Notes: generated by a model from the letters alone, not told the origin. A DNA stretch of 64,000 bases from Paenibacillus sp. FSL R7-0204 (GCF_038002225.1 NZ_JBBOCA010000001.1:992001-1056000); one strand, 5' to 3'; positions 11,040-21,957 are shown, counted from the stretch's first letter. Made by a program: numbers and translations.

Positions 11040-14000
11040 TTGTTGGACGTTAACAATTTTGAATTTATGAAAATCGGGCTCGCTTCCCCGGAGAAAATTC
11101 GTTCTTGGTCCCGCGGAGAAGTTAAAAAACCGGAAACCATTAACTATCGTACATTGAAACCGGAAAAAGAGGGTCTCTTTTGCGAACGTATTTTTGGACC
11201 GCAAAAGGACTGGGAATGTCACTGTGGTAAATACAAACGCGTCCGTTATAAGGGCGTAGTATGCGACCGCTGCGGCGTGGAAGTTACCCGCGCTAAAGTC
11301 CGCCGCGAACGTATGGGCCACATTGAACTGGCAGCTCCGGTATCTCATATCTGGTATTTCAAAGGTATTCCAAGCCGTATGGGTCTGGCACTGGATATGT
11401 CTCCTAGATCCCTCGAAGAGATTATCTACTTTGCATCTTATGTTGTAACCGATCCGGGGGAAACTCCGCTGGAGAAGAAACAATTGCTGTCCGAGAAAGA
11501 ATACCGCAGCTACCGTGAGAAATATGGTTACGGATTCCAGGCTGGCATGGGTGCGGAAGCCGTCAAAAAACTGCTTCAGGATATCGATATCGATAAAGAG
11601 CTGGAATTCCTCAAAGAAGAGCTGCGTACCGCTCAAGGCCAGCGCCGCAACCGGGCGATCAAACGTCTGGAAGTCATTGAGGCCTTCCGCAACTCCGGCA
11701 ACAAGCCTGACTGGATGATCATGGATGTACTCCCGGTTATACCTCCGGAGCTTCGTCCAATGGTTCAGCTGGATGGCGGCCGGTTTGCTACGTCTGACCT
11801 TAATGACCTGTACCGCCGTGTAATTAACCGGAACAACCGTCTGAAAAGACTGCTGGATCTTGGCGCTCCTGACATTATCGTTCAGAATGAGAAACGGATG
11901 CTTCAGGAAGCAGTAGATGCACTCATTGACAACGGCCGCCGCGGCCGTCCTGTAACGGGGCCTGGTAACCGTCCGCTCAAATCGCTCAGCCATATGCTGA
12001 AAGGTAAACAGGGACGTTTCCGCCAGAACTTGCTCGGTAAGCGTGTCGACTATTCCGGCCGTTCGGTTATCGTAGTAGGGCCTTACCTGAAAATGTACCA
12101 ATGCGGTCTTCCGAAGAAAATGGCACTGGAGCTTTTCAAACCGTTTGTAATGAAAGAGTTGGTTAACAAAGGGCTTGCCCACAACATAAAGAGCGCGAAG
12201 CGTAAGGTAGAACGCGTTAGTCCAGAAGTCTGGGATGTGCTTGAAGAAGTGATCAGAGAGCATCCGGTTCTGCTGAACCGTGCCCCTACGCTGCACAGAC
12301 TGGGTATCCAGGCGTTTGAGCCGATTCTGGTAGAGGGCCACGCGATCCGACTTCACCCGCTCGTATGTACGGCTTACAATGCCGACTTTGACGGTGACCA
12401 GATGGCGGTACACGTTCCTCTGTCCGCTGAAGCTCAAGCCGAAGCCCGTATTCTTATGCTAGCGTCTGGTAACATCTTGAACCCTAAGGATGGTAAGCCG
12501 GTTGTTACTCCTTCTCAGGATATGGTCCTTGGTACGTTCTATCTGACCATGGATAACAATGAAGAAAAAGGAACAGGTATGATTCTGCGTACTGTGAACG
12601 AAGCGGTCTCCGCTTATCAGCGTGGAACTGCCGGTCTGCATGCGCGTGTTGCTATTCCAGCTAAAGCTCTGGGCAAAACCTGCTTCACAGAAGCGCAGCA
12701 AAATGCATTGCTGATCACTACGGTGGGTAAGATTATCTTCAATGAAATCTATCCTAGCAGCTTCCCGTATATCAACGAAGCGACCAAAACCAACCTGCTG
12801 CAGGGAACACCTGAGAAGTACTTCATCTATGAAAAGGGTGCGGATGTCCGCGAACTGATCATGGCTGCTCCGGAAGCCAGTGCTGTAGGTAAAGAATATC
12901 TGGGCCTCATTATTGCCCGCTGCTTTGAAACGTATCACACTACCAAGACCTCAGTAATTCTGGATAAAATTAAGCAACTCGGCTTTACGTACTCTACTCG
13001 TTCCGGTGTTACGGTTGCCGTATCGGATGTTATCGTGCCTGAGGAAAAAGTCACCATCCTTAAAGAATCCGAAGCTAAGGTTGATGTAGTGGCGAACCAA
13101 TACCGCCGCGGTCTGATCACCAATGATGAGCGGTATGACCGCGTTATCGAGATTTGGTCGAAGACCAAGGATGATCTGACTAACGTATTGCTTAAATCGA
13201 TGGACCGCTTCAACTCCATCATGCTCATGGTCGACTCCAAGGCGCGTGGTAACAAATCGCAGATCACCCAGCTCGGTGGTATGCGTGGTCTGATGGCAAC
13301 ACCTTCGGGCCGAATCTTTGAATTGCCAATCAAAGCGAACTTCCGTGAAGGCCTAACCGTCCTCGAGTACTTTATCTCCACTCACGGAGCGCGTAAAGGT
13401 CTGGCCGATACAGCGCTGCGTACAGCGGATTCCGGGTACCTGACACGCCGTCTGGTTGACGTAGCGCAGGATGTTATTGTCCGTGAAGAAGATTGCGGTA
13501 CTGATAAAGGCTTCATGGTTAGCCGGATTCAGGATGGCAAGGAAGTCATTGAGGATCTTTACGACCGTATTGAAGGCCGTTATTCCTTCGAGACCGTCCG
13601 TCATCCGGAGACGAAGGAAATCATCGTTCACCGTAACGATCTGATTGATTCGGATAAGGCTGAAGAGATCGTGAATGCTGGCGTTACCAAGCTGCAGATC
13701 CGCTCTGTATTGAGCTGCCGTGCCCGTCACGGTGTCTGCAAGAAATGCTACGGACGTAACCTGGCAACAGGTAAATTCGTGGAAATCGGGGAAGCTGTCG
13801 GTATTATTGCCGCACAATCCATCGGTGAACCAGGAACACAGCTTACCATGCGTACATTCCATACCGGTGGTGTAGCCGGAGACGATATCACGCAAGGTTT
13901 GCCGCGTATCCAGGAGCTGTTTGAAGCGCGTAACCCTAAAGGTCAGGCTACGATCAGTGAGATTGACGGGGTAGTTAAGGAAATCCGTGAAACCAAGGAC

Positions 14001-14651
14001 CGCCGTGAAATCGAAGTCCAGGGTGAAGCAGAGTCCAAGACGTATTCCATCACTTACGGCTCCCGTCTGCGTGTCAGCGAAGGCCAGGAGATTGAGGCCG
14101 GCGATGAATTGACAGACGGTTCAATTGACCCTAAAGAAATGCTGCGTATCAAAGGGATCCGTGGGGTACAGAACTACATTCTGCAAGAAGTACAGCGTGT
14201 ATACCGTAACCAGGGCGTTGAAATCAATGATAAGCACATTGAAGTTATGATCAAGCAGATGCTGCGCAAAATCCGCATTATCGATGCCGGAGATACCAGT
14301 CTCCTGCCGGGTGCTTTTGCGGATATTCATGAATATGAAGCAGCCAACAAGGAAGCCATTCTTGCCGGAAATGAACCAGCAGTCGCCAAACCGGTTCTGC
14401 TCGGGATCACCAAGGCTTCCCTGGAAACTGATTCATTCCTGTCTGCGGCATCCTTCCAGGAAACTACCCGCGTCTTAACAGATGCAGCTATCAAGGGTAA
14501 AGTGGATAAACTGCTTGGTCTGAAAGAGAATGTAATTATCGGTAAGCTGATTCCTGCAGGTACTGGCATGAATCGTTACCGTAATGTGAAGCTGAGCGAC
14601 CCGAATGCTGAAAGCAGTGAAGAAGCTTTGGAGCCGGTACCCGCTGAATAA
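11040..14651 (+). CDS. rpoC: DNA-directed RNA polymerase subunit beta'
   Basis: 1203 residues, the length usual in Bacilli. It starts at TTG 11040, seven bases after AAGGAGGG; a second TTG at 11043 is the next codon. It begins [20 protein letters not shown], has the N-terminal zinc site CHCGKYKR with CDRCGVE, and the absolutely conserved catalytic magnesium site [12 protein letters not shown]. The trigger-loop region includes [18 protein letters not shown], and a second zinc site is [14 protein letters not shown]. It is followed by a strong hairpin and then a new promoter. Confidence 0.98.
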   Translation: MLDVNNFEFMKIGLASPEKIRSWSRGEVKKPETINYRTLKPEKEGLFCERIFGPQKDWECHCGKYKRVRYKGVVCDRCGVEVTRAKVRRERMGHIELAAPVSHIWYFKGIPSRMGLALDMSPRSLEEIIYFASYVVTDPGETPLEKKQLLSEKEYRSYREKYGYGFQAGMGAEAVKKLLQDIDIDKELEFLKEELRTAQGQRRNRAIKRLEVIEAFRNSGNKPDWMIMDVLPVIPPELRPMVQLDGGRFATSDLNDLYRRVINRNNRLKRLLDLGAPDIIVQNEKRMLQEAVDALIDNGRRGRPVTGPGNRPLKSLSHMLKGKQGRFRQNLLGKRVDYSGRSVIVVGPYLKMYQCGLPKKMALELFKPFVMKELVNKGLAHNIKSAKRKVERVSPEVWDVLEEVIREHPVLLNRAPTLHRLGIQAFEPILVEGHAIRLHPLVCTAYNADFDGDQMAVHVPLSAEAQAEARILMLASGNILNPKDGKPVVTPSQDMVLGTFYLTMDNNEEKGTGMILRTVNEAVSAYQRGTAGLHARVAIPAKALGKTCFTEAQQNALLITTVGKIIFNEIYPSSFPYINEATKTNLLQGTPEKYFIYEKGADVRELIMAAPEASAVGKEYLGLIIARCFETYHTTKTSVILDKIKQLGFTYSTRSGVTVAVSDVIVPEEKVTILKESEAKVDVVANQYRRGLITNDERYDRVIEIWSKTKDDLTNVLLKSMDRFNSIMLMVDSKARGNKSQITQLGGMRGLMATPSGRIFELPIKANFREGLTVLEYFISTHGARKGLADTALRTADSGYLTRRLVDVAQDVIVREEDCGTDKGFMVSRIQDGKEVIEDLYDRIEGRYSFETVRHPETKEIIVHRNDLIDSDKAEEIVNAGVTKLQIRSVLSCRARHGVCKKCYGRNLATGKFVEIGEAVGIIAAQSIGEPGTQLTMRTFHTGGVAGDDITQGLPRIQELFEARNPKGQATISEIDGVVKEIRETKDRREIEVQGEAESKTYSITYGSRLRVSEGQEIEAGDELTDGSIDPKEMLRIKGIRGVQNYILQEVQRVYRNQGVEINDKHIEVMIKQMLRKIRIIDAGDTSLLPGAFADIHEYEAANKEAILAGNEPAVAKPVLLGITKASLETDSFLSAASFQETTRVLTDAAIKGKVDKLLGLKENVIIGKLIPAGTGMNRYRNVKLSDPNAESSEEALEPVPAE

Positions 14652-14675
14652 TTGAATACTCATGGCAAACAGTAT

Positions 14676-14706
14676 CCGCGTCACGCAGAAATCTGGCGTG
14701 ACGCGG
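14676..14706 (+). terminator. Hairpin after rpoC, terminator-like but with a poor T tract
   Basis: CCGCGTCACGC (14676-14686) and GCGTGACGCGG (14696-14706) form a perfect 11-base-pair stem with a nine-base loop. The downstream sequence CTGTCTGCTG is only moderately T-rich. Together with the new promoter at 14747 it marks the end of the rpoBC unit, perhaps with some read-through. Confidence 0.55.
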
Positions 14707-14746
14707 CTGTCTGCTGTGATTATTAATAAATTAATTGTCGTTTTTC

Positions 14747-14775
14747 TTGACATCATGTGCTGAGGATGCTAATAT
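14747..14775 (+). promoter_or_regulatory. Strong SigA promoter for the L7Ae-rpsL-rpsG-fusA genes
   Basis: Perfect TTGACA (14747-14752), 17-base spacer, TAATAT (14770-14775). It lies 41 bases after the rpoC hairpin and 55 bases before the L7Ae-family start codon, so the str group can be transcribed separately from rpoBC. Confidence 0.8.
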
Positions 14776-14830
14776 GTCTAAGGTGCGTGAGTAGTCTTGT
14801 CATTCTTATTCAGTGGAGGTAATGGTTTTC

Positions 14831-15082
14831 ATGACTGATGACAGAGGGTTACAGGATACTCAGGTCAAGATCGGTTCCAAGCAAACCGTTAAGGCGGTGG
14901 AGTTGGGCCAAGCCGCAGAAGTCTATGTGGCAGAGGACGGAGATCAACGGCTTACTTCCAGAATTGTAATGCTTTGCAACAAACAAGGTGTGAAGGTCAC
15001 GTATGTGGACACAATGCTGAATTTGGGCAAGGCCTGCGGTATAGAAGTTGGTGCTGCGATGGCAGCCGTCTTAAAACAATAG
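14831..15082 (+). CDS. Ribosomal protein L7Ae family, YbxF/RplGB-like K-turn-binding protein
   Basis: 83 residues from ATG 14831. In-frame GTG 14813 and ATG 14822 overlap or crowd the GGAGGT site (14815-14820), so 14831 is preferred although its spacing is long. The fold is L7Ae/L30e: KQTVKAVELGQAAEVYVAED, then VMLCNKQGVKVTYVDTM, then GKACGIEVGAAMAAV. Bacterial members bind kink-turn RNA, but their cellular partner is unsettled. The position between rpoC and rpsL is conserved in Firmicutes. Confidence 0.85.
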   Translation: MTDDRGLQDTQVKIGSKQTVKAVELGQAAEVYVAEDGDQRLTSRIVMLCNKQGVKVTYVDTMLNLGKACGIEVGAAMAAVLKQ

Positions 15083-15216
15083 CAGCAAGAGAACGTTTTT
15101 GTACCGGGGTACACTTCGGCAGCAAGGACTTTTCATTTGTCTTTTTATGAACCACCTGGGTCTGTGGACTTAATGTTTGTAAATTGACTATCATTTTAGG
15201 AAGGGGGTGGCACAAC

Positions 15217-15636
15217 ATGCCAACTATCAATCAATTGGTTCGTAAAGGCCGTCAAGCCAAAATCGAAAAATCCAAATCTCCCGCTCTTCAAAAAGGGTTC
15301 AACGCCCTCAAGCGTGAGGCTACAAATTTGAGCGCTCCGCAGAAACGCGGTGTATGCACTCGTGTAGGCACAATGACTCCACGTAAACCAAACTCAGCAC
15401 TTCGTAAGTATGCCCGTGTTCGTCTGACGAACCGTCTTGAGGTGACTGCTTACATTCCGGGTATCGGACACAACCTTCAAGAGCACAGTGTAGTATTGCT
15501 GCGCGGAGGTAAAGTTAAGGACCTTGCAGGAGTTCGTTACCACATCGTTCGTGGTGCACTGGATACTGCAGGTGTTGCTAACCGGATGCAGGCTCGCTCC
15601 AAGTATGGTGCGAAACGTCCTAAAGTCAAGAAATAA
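15217..15636 (+). CDS. rpsL: 30S ribosomal protein S12 with unusual accuracy-loop residues
   Basis: 139 residues from ATG 15217 after AAGGGGGTGG; an upstream in-frame codon at 15184 is rejected. S12 sits at the decoding centre and controls tRNA selection. The first conserved loop reads [19 protein letters not shown]: Arg replaces the Lys equivalent to E. coli K42 (B. subtilis K56). The second reads [18 protein letters not shown]: Ala replaces the Pro equivalent to E. coli P90. LTNRLEVT also departs from the LTNG(F/I)EVT of E. coli and B. subtilis. Both main positions are classical sites of streptomycin resistance or dependence. The gene is otherwise intact and is the native str-operon copy. 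Confidence 0.97.
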   Translation: MPTINQLVRKGRQAKIEKSKSPALQKGFNALKREATNLSAPQKRGVCTRVGTMTPRKPNSALRKYARVRLTNRLEVTAYIPGIGHNLQEHSVVLLRGGKVKDLAGVRYHIVRGALDTAGVANRMQARSKYGAKRPKVKK

Positions 15637-15681
15637 GATGAGCTTATCAGAATAATAACCATATAAGAAAGGGGGATATCC

Positions 15682-16152
15682 ATGCCACGCAAAGGTCCAG
15701 TTACTAAAAGAGATGTATTGCCAGATCCATTGTATAATAGCAAGTTGGTTACTCGTTTGATCAACCGTATTATGCTGGGTGGTAAAAGAGGTGTCGCTCA
15801 AAGCATTTTGTACAATTCGTTCAAGTTGATTCAAGAACGTACAGGTAAAGAGCCGATGGAAGTTTTCGAAGCTGCCATCAAGAATATCATGCCTGTATTG
15901 GAAGTTAAAGCTCGTCGTGTCGGCGGTGCTAACTACCAAGTACCTATTGAGGTTAAACCTGAAAGACGTACTGCTTTGGGATTACGTTGGCTTGTAAACT
16001 ACTCACGCAACCGCGGTGAGAAGACTATGGAAGAGCGTTTGGCGGCTGAGATTATCGATGCTTCCAACAACACAGGCGCTTCCGTTAAGAAACGTGAAGA
16101 TACACACAAAATGGCTGAAGCGAACAAAGCGTTTGCTCACTACCGCTGGTAG
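15682..16152 (+). CDS. rpsG: 30S ribosomal protein S7
   Basis: 156 residues, standard length. It has [19 protein letters not shown], the rRNA-binding [17 protein letters not shown] and the end [14 protein letters not shown]7 nucleates assembly of the 30S head and contacts E-site tRNA. It lies 45 bases after rpsL and 47 before fusA in the usual str order. Confidence 0.97.
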   Translation: MPRKGPVTKRDVLPDPLYNSKLVTRLINRIMLGGKRGVAQSILYNSFKLIQERTGKEPMEVFEAAIKNIMPVLEVKARRVGGANYQVPIEVKPERRTALGLRWLVNYSRNRGEKTMEERLAAEIIDASNNTGASVKKREDTHKMAEANKAFAHYRW

Positions 16153-16199
16153 GATTACAGTCGTTCAAATAACTTCTATTTTGAAAGGAGATCCATTTC

Positions 16200-18278
16200 A
16201 TGGCAAGAGAGTTCTCCTTAAAAAATACACGTAATATCGGGATCATGGCACATATTGATGCTGGTAAGACTACTACCACAGAGCGGATTCTTTTCTACTC
16301 AGGCCGTACGCACAAAATCGGTGAAGTTCACGAAGGTGCTGCTACAATGGACTGGATGGAGCAAGAACAGGAGCGCGGAATTACGATTACTTCCGCTGCT
16401 ACCACCGCTGCTTGGAAGGGTAACCGCGTTAATATCATTGATACCCCAGGACACGTTGACTTCACTGTTGAAGTTGAACGTTCCTTGCGTGTATTGGATG
16501 GGGCAGTAGGCGTATTTAGCGCCAAAGAGGGTGTTGAACCTCAGTCCGAGACTGTTTGGAGACAAGCTGACCGTTATAGTGTTCCGCGGATCGCCTATGT
16601 CAACAAAATGGATATTATCGGTGCTGATTTCCTTAATGTAATTGATTCTATGCGTGATCGTTTGATGGCGAATGCAGTTGCTATTCAATTACCGATCGGC
16701 GCAGAGAATGACTTCATTGGTATTATTGACCTGATCGAGCAAAAAGCTCATATGTTCAAAGACGATCTGGGTCAAAACATTGAAGTTACGGATATTCCGG
16801 CTGAATACCTTCCGAAGGTTGAGGAGCTTCGTCTTGAGTTGATCGAGAAAGTTGCTGAACTTGACGAAGAACTTACTATGAAGTACCTTGAAGGCGAAGA
16901 ACTAACAATTCCAGAAATCAAAGCTGCGTTGCGCAAAGGCGTATGTGAAGTTAAGATTTTCCCTGTAATTGTTGGGTCCTCTTACCGTAACAAAGGGGTT
17001 CAACTTATGTTGGACGCTGTTGTTGATTACTTGCCATCGCCTCTTGATGTACCAGCTATTGTTGGTCATCATGATGATGGATCTGAAGGGGTTCGCCATT
17101 CTTCGGATGAAGAGCCTTTCTCAGCTTTGGCATTTAAAATCATGACAGACCCTTATGTGGGCAAGCTTACGTTCTTCCGCGTTTACTCTGGTGTTCTGGA
17201 GTCCGGATCATACGTAGTCAATGCTACTAAGAACAAACGTGAGCGTATCGGCCGTATTCTACAAATGCACGCGAACAGCCGCCAAGAGATTTCCATCGTG
17301 TACTCTGGTGACATCGCTGCTGCAGTAGGATTGAAAGATACTAGCACGGGCGATACTCTGTGTGATGAGAAGAATCCAATTATCTTGGAATCCATGAACT
17401 TCCCTGATCCGGTTATCGAAATCGCTGTTGAACCAAAAACCAAAGCCGACCAAGATAAATTGGGCGTTGCTCTCGGTAAGCTGACCGAAGAAGATCCAAC
17501 TCTTCGTGCTCATACTGATGAAGAAACTGGCCAAACTATCCTGGCAGGTATGGGCGAACTTCACTTGGATATTATCATTGATCGTATGCGCCGTGAATTC
17601 CACGTTGAAACTAACGTTGGTAAACCACAGGTTGCTTACCGTGAAACATTCAATGCGCCTGCTCGCGTCGAAGGTAAATTCGTTCGTCAATCCGGCGGAC
17701 GCGGTCAATACGGTCATGTATGGGTTGAATTCGAACCTCTTGAGGCTGGTACTGGCAACCAATTCGAAAGTAAAGTAGTCGGCGGTTCTGTACCTAGAGA
17801 ATATGTCGCTCCTGCACTTGCGGGTATTGAAGAAGCTATGAAAAATGGTGTTATCGCAGGCTTCCCGCTTGTTGATGTTAAAGCCACTATCGTAGATGGT
17901 TCTTATCATGATGTTGACTCCAATGAAATGGCGTTTAAAGTTGCCGGATCATTGGCGCTTAAGGCTGCAAAAGACAAGTGTAAACCTGTCTTGCTCGAGC
18001 CAATCATGAAAGTGGAAGTAACTGTTCCTGAGGAGTATATGGGCGATGTTATGGGGATGCTTAGTTCCCGTCGCGGTAAGATCGAAGGTATGGACTCCCG
18101 TGGTGGAGCTCAGATTATCCGGTCTAAGGTGCCTCTCTCCGAAATGTTCGGTTACTCTACAACACTTCGTTCCGGTACTCAAGGACGCGGCGTATTCTCA
18201 ATGGAGCTTTCTCACTATGAAGAAGTTCCAAGAAGTATTGCAGAAGAAATCGCAGCCAAGAATAAAGGCGGAGAATAA
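16200..18278 (+). CDS. fusA: Elongation factor G
   Basis: 692 residues from ATG 16200. The GTPase domain has the P loop [19 protein letters not shown], switch [20 protein letters not shown] and the guanine-specificity NKMD. Domain IV (about residues 480-600) includes [18 protein letters not shown], and domain V includes [16 protein letters not shown]. It catalyses tRNA-mRNA translocation and, with RRF, ribosome recycling. A long-armed dyad (GCCGTCCG 18296-18303, CGGACGGC 18341-18348) lies in the 109-base gap before tuf. Confidence 0.98.
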   Translation: MAREFSLKNTRNIGIMAHIDAGKTTTTERILFYSGRTHKIGEVHEGAATMDWMEQEQERGITITSAATTAAWKGNRVNIIDTPGHVDFTVEVERSLRVLDGAVGVFSAKEGVEPQSETVWRQADRYSVPRIAYVNKMDIIGADFLNVIDSMRDRLMANAVAIQLPIGAENDFIGIIDLIEQKAHMFKDDLGQNIEVTDIPAEYLPKVEELRLELIEKVAELDEELTMKYLEGEELTIPEIKAALRKGVCEVKIFPVIVGSSYRNKGVQLMLDAVVDYLPSPLDVPAIVGHHDDGSEGVRHSSDEEPFSALAFKIMTDPYVGKLTFFRVYSGVLESGSYVVNATKNKRERIGRILQMHANSRQEISIVYSGDIAAAVGLKDTSTGDTLCDEKNPIILESMNFPDPVIEIAVEPKTKADQDKLGVALGKLTEEDPTLRAHTDEETGQTILAGMGELHLDIIIDRMRREFHVETNVGKPQVAYRETFNAPARVEGKFVRQSGGRGQYGHVWVEFEPLEAGTGNQFESKVVGGSVPREYVAPALAGIEEAMKNGVIAGFPLVDVKATIVDGSYHDVDSNEMAFKVAGSLALKAAKDKCKPVLLEPIMKVEVTVPEEYMGDVMGMLSSRRGKIEGMDSRGGAQIIRSKVPLSEMFGYSTTLRSGTQGRGVFSMELSHYEEVPRSIAEEIAAKNKGGE

Positions 18279-18387
18279 TTCAGAGTTTTTAACTTGCCGT
18301 CCGGATATACCACTTAAGACATCTTAGAATTGCAAATAGGCGGACGGCTCAAATATATGGACCCCACAATAAGGAGGAACTGTTCAA

Positions 18388-19578
18388 ATGGCAAAGGCAA
18401 AGTTTGAACGTAACAAACCGCACGTTAACATTGGTACTATTGGTCACGTCGACCATGGTAAAACAACTCTTACTGCTGCAATCACAACTGTATTGTCCAA
18501 AAAATACGGTGGTGCTGCTGTAGCATTCGACCAGATTGATAAGGCTCCTGAAGAACGCGAACGCGGTATCACTATCTCCACCGCTCACGTTGAATATGAA
18601 ACTCCTAACCGTCACTACGCTCACGTAGACTGCCCTGGACACGCCGACTATGTTAAAAACATGATCACTGGCGCAGCGCAAATGGACGGAGCAATCCTGG
18701 TTGTATCCGCAGCTGACGGCCCTATGCCACAGACTCGTGAACACATCCTGCTGTCCCGTCAAGTAGGCGTTCCTTACATCGTTGTATTCCTGAACAAATG
18801 CGACATGGTTGAGGACGAAGAGTTGCTTGAATTGGTTGAAATGGAAGTTCGCGATCTGCTTAGCGAATACGACTTCCCAGGCGATGACACTCCAATCGTT
18901 CGTGGATCTGCTCGTGAAGCTCTGCAGAACCCTGATGGCGAGTATGCACAGAAGATCGTTGAAATGTTCGAAACGATCGACACATACATCCCGCTTCCAG
19001 AACGTCAGACTGACAAGCCTTTCTTGATGCCTGTCGAAGATGTATTCTCCATCACTGGCCGCGGTACTGTGGCAACTGGTCGCGTAGAACGCGGAACAGT
19101 TAAAGTCGGAGAAGAAATCGAAATCGTTGGTATTCACGAAGAAACTAAGAAGTCTGTAGTTACTGGCGTGGAAATGTTCCGTAAATTGCTTGATTCCGCT
19201 CAAGCTGGCGACAACATCGGCGCATTGCTGCGTGGTGTTGACCGTAACAACATCGAGCGTGGCCAAGTATTGGCTAAGCCTAACTCCGTTAAGCCACACA
19301 CTGAGTTCACTGCTCAGATCTACGTTCTGACTAAAGAAGAAGGCGGACGTCACAAACCATTCTTCACTGGTTACCGTCCACAGTTCTACTTCCGTACAAC
19401 TGACGTAACTGGCATCATCAACCTGCCAGAAGGTACTGAAATGGTTATGCCTGGTGACAACATCACTGTAACTGTTCAACTGATCTCCCCAATCGCTATT
19501 GAAGAAGGTACTAAATTCTCCATTCGCGAAGGCGGACGTACAGTTGGTGCCGGTTCCGTAGCTTCCATCCAGAAATAA
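18388..19578 (+). CDS. tuf: Elongation factor Tu
   Basis: 396 residues. P loop [14 protein letters not shown], switch [22 protein letters not shown], specificity motif NKCD, and the domain II/III segments [13 protein letters not shown] and [15 protein letters not shown]. It delivers aminoacyl-tRNA to the ribosomal A site as the GTP form. Codon bias is extreme. It is the last gene of the str group and ends in a strong terminator. Confidence 0.98.
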   Translation: MAKAKFERNKPHVNIGTIGHVDHGKTTLTAAITTVLSKKYGGAAVAFDQIDKAPEERERGITISTAHVEYETPNRHYAHVDCPGHADYVKNMITGAAQMDGAILVVSAADGPMPQTREHILLSRQVGVPYIVVFLNKCDMVEDEELLELVEMEVRDLLSEYDFPGDDTPIVRGSAREALQNPDGEYAQKIVEMFETIDTYIPLPERQTDKPFLMPVEDVFSITGRGTVATGRVERGTVKVGEEIEIVGIHEETKKSVVTGVEMFRKLLDSAQAGDNIGALLRGVDRNNIERGQVLAKPNSVKPHTEFTAQIYVLTKEEGGRHKPFFTGYRPQFYFRTTDVTGIINLPEGTEMVMPGDNITVTVQLISPIAIEEGTKFSIREGGRTVGAGSVASIQK

Positions 19579-19615
19579 TTCAGGCTCTATCCGTTAGGAT
19601 AGACCGAATATAAGT

Positions 19616-19650
19616 CAGGCCCCCTTCATTTGAAGGGGGCCTGTTTTGTT
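19616..19650 (+). terminator. Rho-independent terminator of the str operon
   Basis: CAGGCCCCCTTC (19616-19627), loop ATTT, GAAGGGGGCCTG (19632-19643), then TTTTGTT. A 12-base-pair GC-rich stem with a T-rich tail 37 bases after tuf. Confidence 0.92.
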
Positions 19651-19670
19651 GTTATGACAAAGATTATGAA

Positions 19671-20012
19671 TTAGATTTCTTTCGCATACTCCGCATTAGG
19701 CAGCTTGGACAGAACGACATGCAGGCTGGACGGGGAAGAACTATTATTCGTATAAGCGAATGACTCGTCACCGGCGATGTAGATGGTCTCTCCTTGGATG
19801 AAGGAGAACTCTTCCTCATTAACATGAATGGTACCGTCACCGTGTAAGGCAAGGATGTAGACATCTGCTCCGGGGTGTTTGTGAACGGGAAGCTTTTGAC
19901 CAGGCATGAAATTAAGCACGAATACGACGCTATCCCCTTTTTGGAAAATGATCTTTTTGGTAAAGCGGTCCTCTTGATACTGTACTGCCTCAGCTATTGT
20001 TTTCTTTTCCAT
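19671..20012 (-). CDS. Small cupin-domain protein
   Basis: 113 residues. Single-domain cupin: motif 1 is PGQKLPVHKHPGADVYIL with the metal-binding HxH, and motif 2 is the strand pair around EEFSFIQGETIYIAGDESFAY. A glutamate usual in motif 1 is replaced by Asp (GADVY), and the motif 2 His is not evident, so metal binding or catalysis is uncertain. It follows the V4R gene by 31 bases on the same strand and is probably in its FNR-controlled operon. A role in anaerobic or redox metabolism is inferred from context only. Confidence 0.75.
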   Translation of the reverse strand: MEKKTIAEAVQYQEDRFTKKIIFQKGDSVVFVLNFMPGQKLPVHKHPGADVYILALHGDGTIHVNEEEFSFIQGETIYIAGDESFAYTNNSSSPSSLHVVLSKLPNAEYAKEI

Positions 20013-20043
20013 TATAAATCCCTGCTTTCATTAATTGTATTGT

Positions 20044-20499
20044 TCAAAGCTTAACTTCATACTCGCAATGCTCATGACCGGTGACATTACATTTGATCTC
20101 TTTCACTGATACCTTACGGCCAAGAATCCGGCACAGCGCACCTTCAATGATAGCTCCCTCTAGATCACAGACCATTCTTTCATCTTCAAGGGAAGGTAGC
20201 CCTTTGCAAAAGCAATCGTCAACAGCGATATTAATTCTGCGCTCATCGGAATGAACAATTCGGGGGATCCCAATTTTGAGCTCCTCAAAGATCTGAAGCA
20301 GTTCTTCTACGGAATGGACAGGCAGGCTCCCGCCGATTTTTCTGCCAATGGTCACAGTCGTTCCCTTTCCCCCTAACGGAAGTCCCTGGTTCATTCCAAT
20401 TAGACGGATGGTCCGGAATAGCTCAAGGGGTACCATATTGCCCAGAGTTGTTCTATTCATCTGGCGCATATCCTCAAAAGTGTATTGCTGCAAGCCCAT
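20044..20499 (-). CDS. V4R (4-vinyl reductase-like) domain protein
   Basis: About 151 residues. The C-terminal half matches the V4R domain, with cysteines at VDDCFCKGLP, ERMVCDLEGAIIEGALCRIL and the terminal CNVTGHEHCEYEV. V4R domains bind small hydrophobic ligands or metal and occur in sensors and in enzymes such as bacteriochlorophyll-pathway proteins. The start is uncertain: AAAGGAG touches TTG 20502, ATG 20499 is three bases on, and TTG 20493 has better spacing. The cupin gene follows 31 bases later. An FNR-type promoter lies directly upstream, so expression is probably oxygen-controlled. The molecular function is unknown. Confidence 0.7.
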   Translation of the reverse strand: MGLQQYTFEDMRQMNRTTLGNMVPLELFRTIRLIGMNQGLPLGGKGTTVTIGRKIGGSLPVHSVEELLQIFEELKIGIPRIVHSDERRINIAVDDCFCKGLPSLEDERMVCDLEGAIIEGALCRILGRKVSVKEIKCNVTGHEHCEYEVKL

Positions 20500-20524
20500 C
20501 AACTCCTTTTCTCTCTATGAACCT

Positions 20525-20566
20525 ATTGTATAGACAGACGGAACGTTAATCCTTGATATAGATCAA
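20525..20566 (-). promoter_or_regulatory. FNR-activated (class II) promoter of the V4R-cupin operon
   Basis: A perfect FNR box TTGAT-ATAG-ATCAA (20553-20566) is followed on the minus strand by a -10 TACAAT (20530-20525). The start point would be the A at 20518, which puts the box centre (20559.5) exactly at -41.5, the class II activator position. No SigA -35 is needed in that design. The adjacent regulator has the matching recognition residues. Not tested by experiment. Confidence 0.75.
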
Positions 20567-20654
20567 GTTTTATGAAAATCTGTGCGTTCAGTCACCCGGC
20601 AGCGCTTCGATCATTGATATGGTGGGATAAGCGACAGTAGAGGAGGAATGAGGT

Positions 20655-21374
20655 ATGGATTGTAATACGTGCAGCTCTCATGCTTGTGTGCGCCAGGTTC
20701 CGGTATTCAGGAGTTTATCCGATGAAGAATTGGTTATCATAGAATCAATTACAGAATCCCATTCTTATAAAAAGGGCAGCCAGGTCTGCAGAGAAGCAGA
20801 GCCGTCTGAAGCGTTGTATGTGGTGAAGAGCGGTCTTATCAAACTGACGAAGAACAGTAAAGAAGGCAAGCAGCATATTGTCCGCTTTCTTTTCCCGGGG
20901 GATTATTTCGGGCAGTTTGCCCTGCTTCACAATAAAAATAATGATGTAACGGCGGAGATAATTGAGAGCGGAGTGGTCTGCCGGATGCACCGGAAGGATT
21001 TCATTCCCCTACTGGAGCAGAATGCGGGTCTGGCGTTTAGCTTTCTGATGTCTGTCAGTGAGCAACTGCATCTGGCGGAAGAAACAGCAGGGGCATTGCA
21101 TATGTTTGAAGTTGAAAAACGGTTAGCCCGGCTTCTGGTCTACTTATACATGAGAAATCTACCAGAACCAGCAGTGACTATGCAAGACTTGAGACATACC
21201 GTAGATCTCCCGTCGGCGCAAAAAGAAGTGGCAGCAATGATCGGCACTACCGCCGAGACCCTAAGCCGTAAGCTGAACAAGCTGGAAGCGCTGAAGATCA
21301 TCGCTATGCATAAAAGAACCGTGAATATTCTGGAGATGGAGGCTCTAATTCAGCTCGCTGAAATCAGTAATTAA
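20655..21374 (+). CDS. Crp/Fnr-family regulator with FNR-like cysteines
   Basis: 239 residues from ATG 20655, eight bases after AGGAGG. The N-terminus MDCNTCSSHACVRQVPVF has Cys 3, 6 and 11, and Cys 109 lies in GVVCRMHRKDF, which aligns with the strand carrying the fourth cluster cysteine of E. coli FNR (SMVCEIPF). This pattern suits an oxygen-labile [4Fe-4S] cluster; the C-x2-C-x4-C spacing differs by one from FNR. A cyclic-nucleotide-type beta roll spans about 15-115. The recognition helix TTAETLSRKLNKL keeps the E-xx-SR of FNR. It is divergent from the V4R-cupin pair and the FNR box lies between them. Confidence 0.85.
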   Translation: MDCNTCSSHACVRQVPVFRSLSDEELVIIESITESHSYKKGSQVCREAEPSEALYVVKSGLIKLTKNSKEGKQHIVRFLFPGDYFGQFALLHNKNNDVTAEIIESGVVCRMHRKDFIPLLEQNAGLAFSFLMSVSEQLHLAEETAGALHMFEVEKRLARLLVYLYMRNLPEPAVTMQDLRHTVDLPSAQKEVAAMIGTTAETLSRKLNKLEALKIIAMHKRTVNILEMEALIQLAEISN

Positions 21375-21444
21375 TAATTTTCAGATAAAACCGTGTGTTT
21401 TATAATTTTTTTTCTGGAAAAGGTGATTTGTTTTGCAAAGGCTC

Positions 21445-21473
21445 TTGCAATATAGCCGCCTATTAGATATAAT
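21445..21473 (+). promoter_or_regulatory. SigA promoter of the S10-spc-alpha superoperon
   Basis: TTGCAA (21445-21450), 17-base spacer, perfect TATAAT (21468-21473), 138 bases before rpsJ. The 236-base gap between the regulator gene and rpsJ holds no other gene. Confidence 0.75.
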
Positions 21474-21508
21474 AATAAATGTTGTTCTGAGACGTTGCGA
21501 TGATGTGA

Positions 21509-21919
<411 letters not shown>

Positions 21920-21957
21920 TTCATTAAGTAATCAGGAAAAGAAAAGAGGTGTCAACA

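Noticed and set aside
18349..19479. 376-codon minus-strand frame opposite tuf
   Set aside because: It mirrors the codon bias of tuf; the cysteine/serine/valine-rich translation shows no domain.
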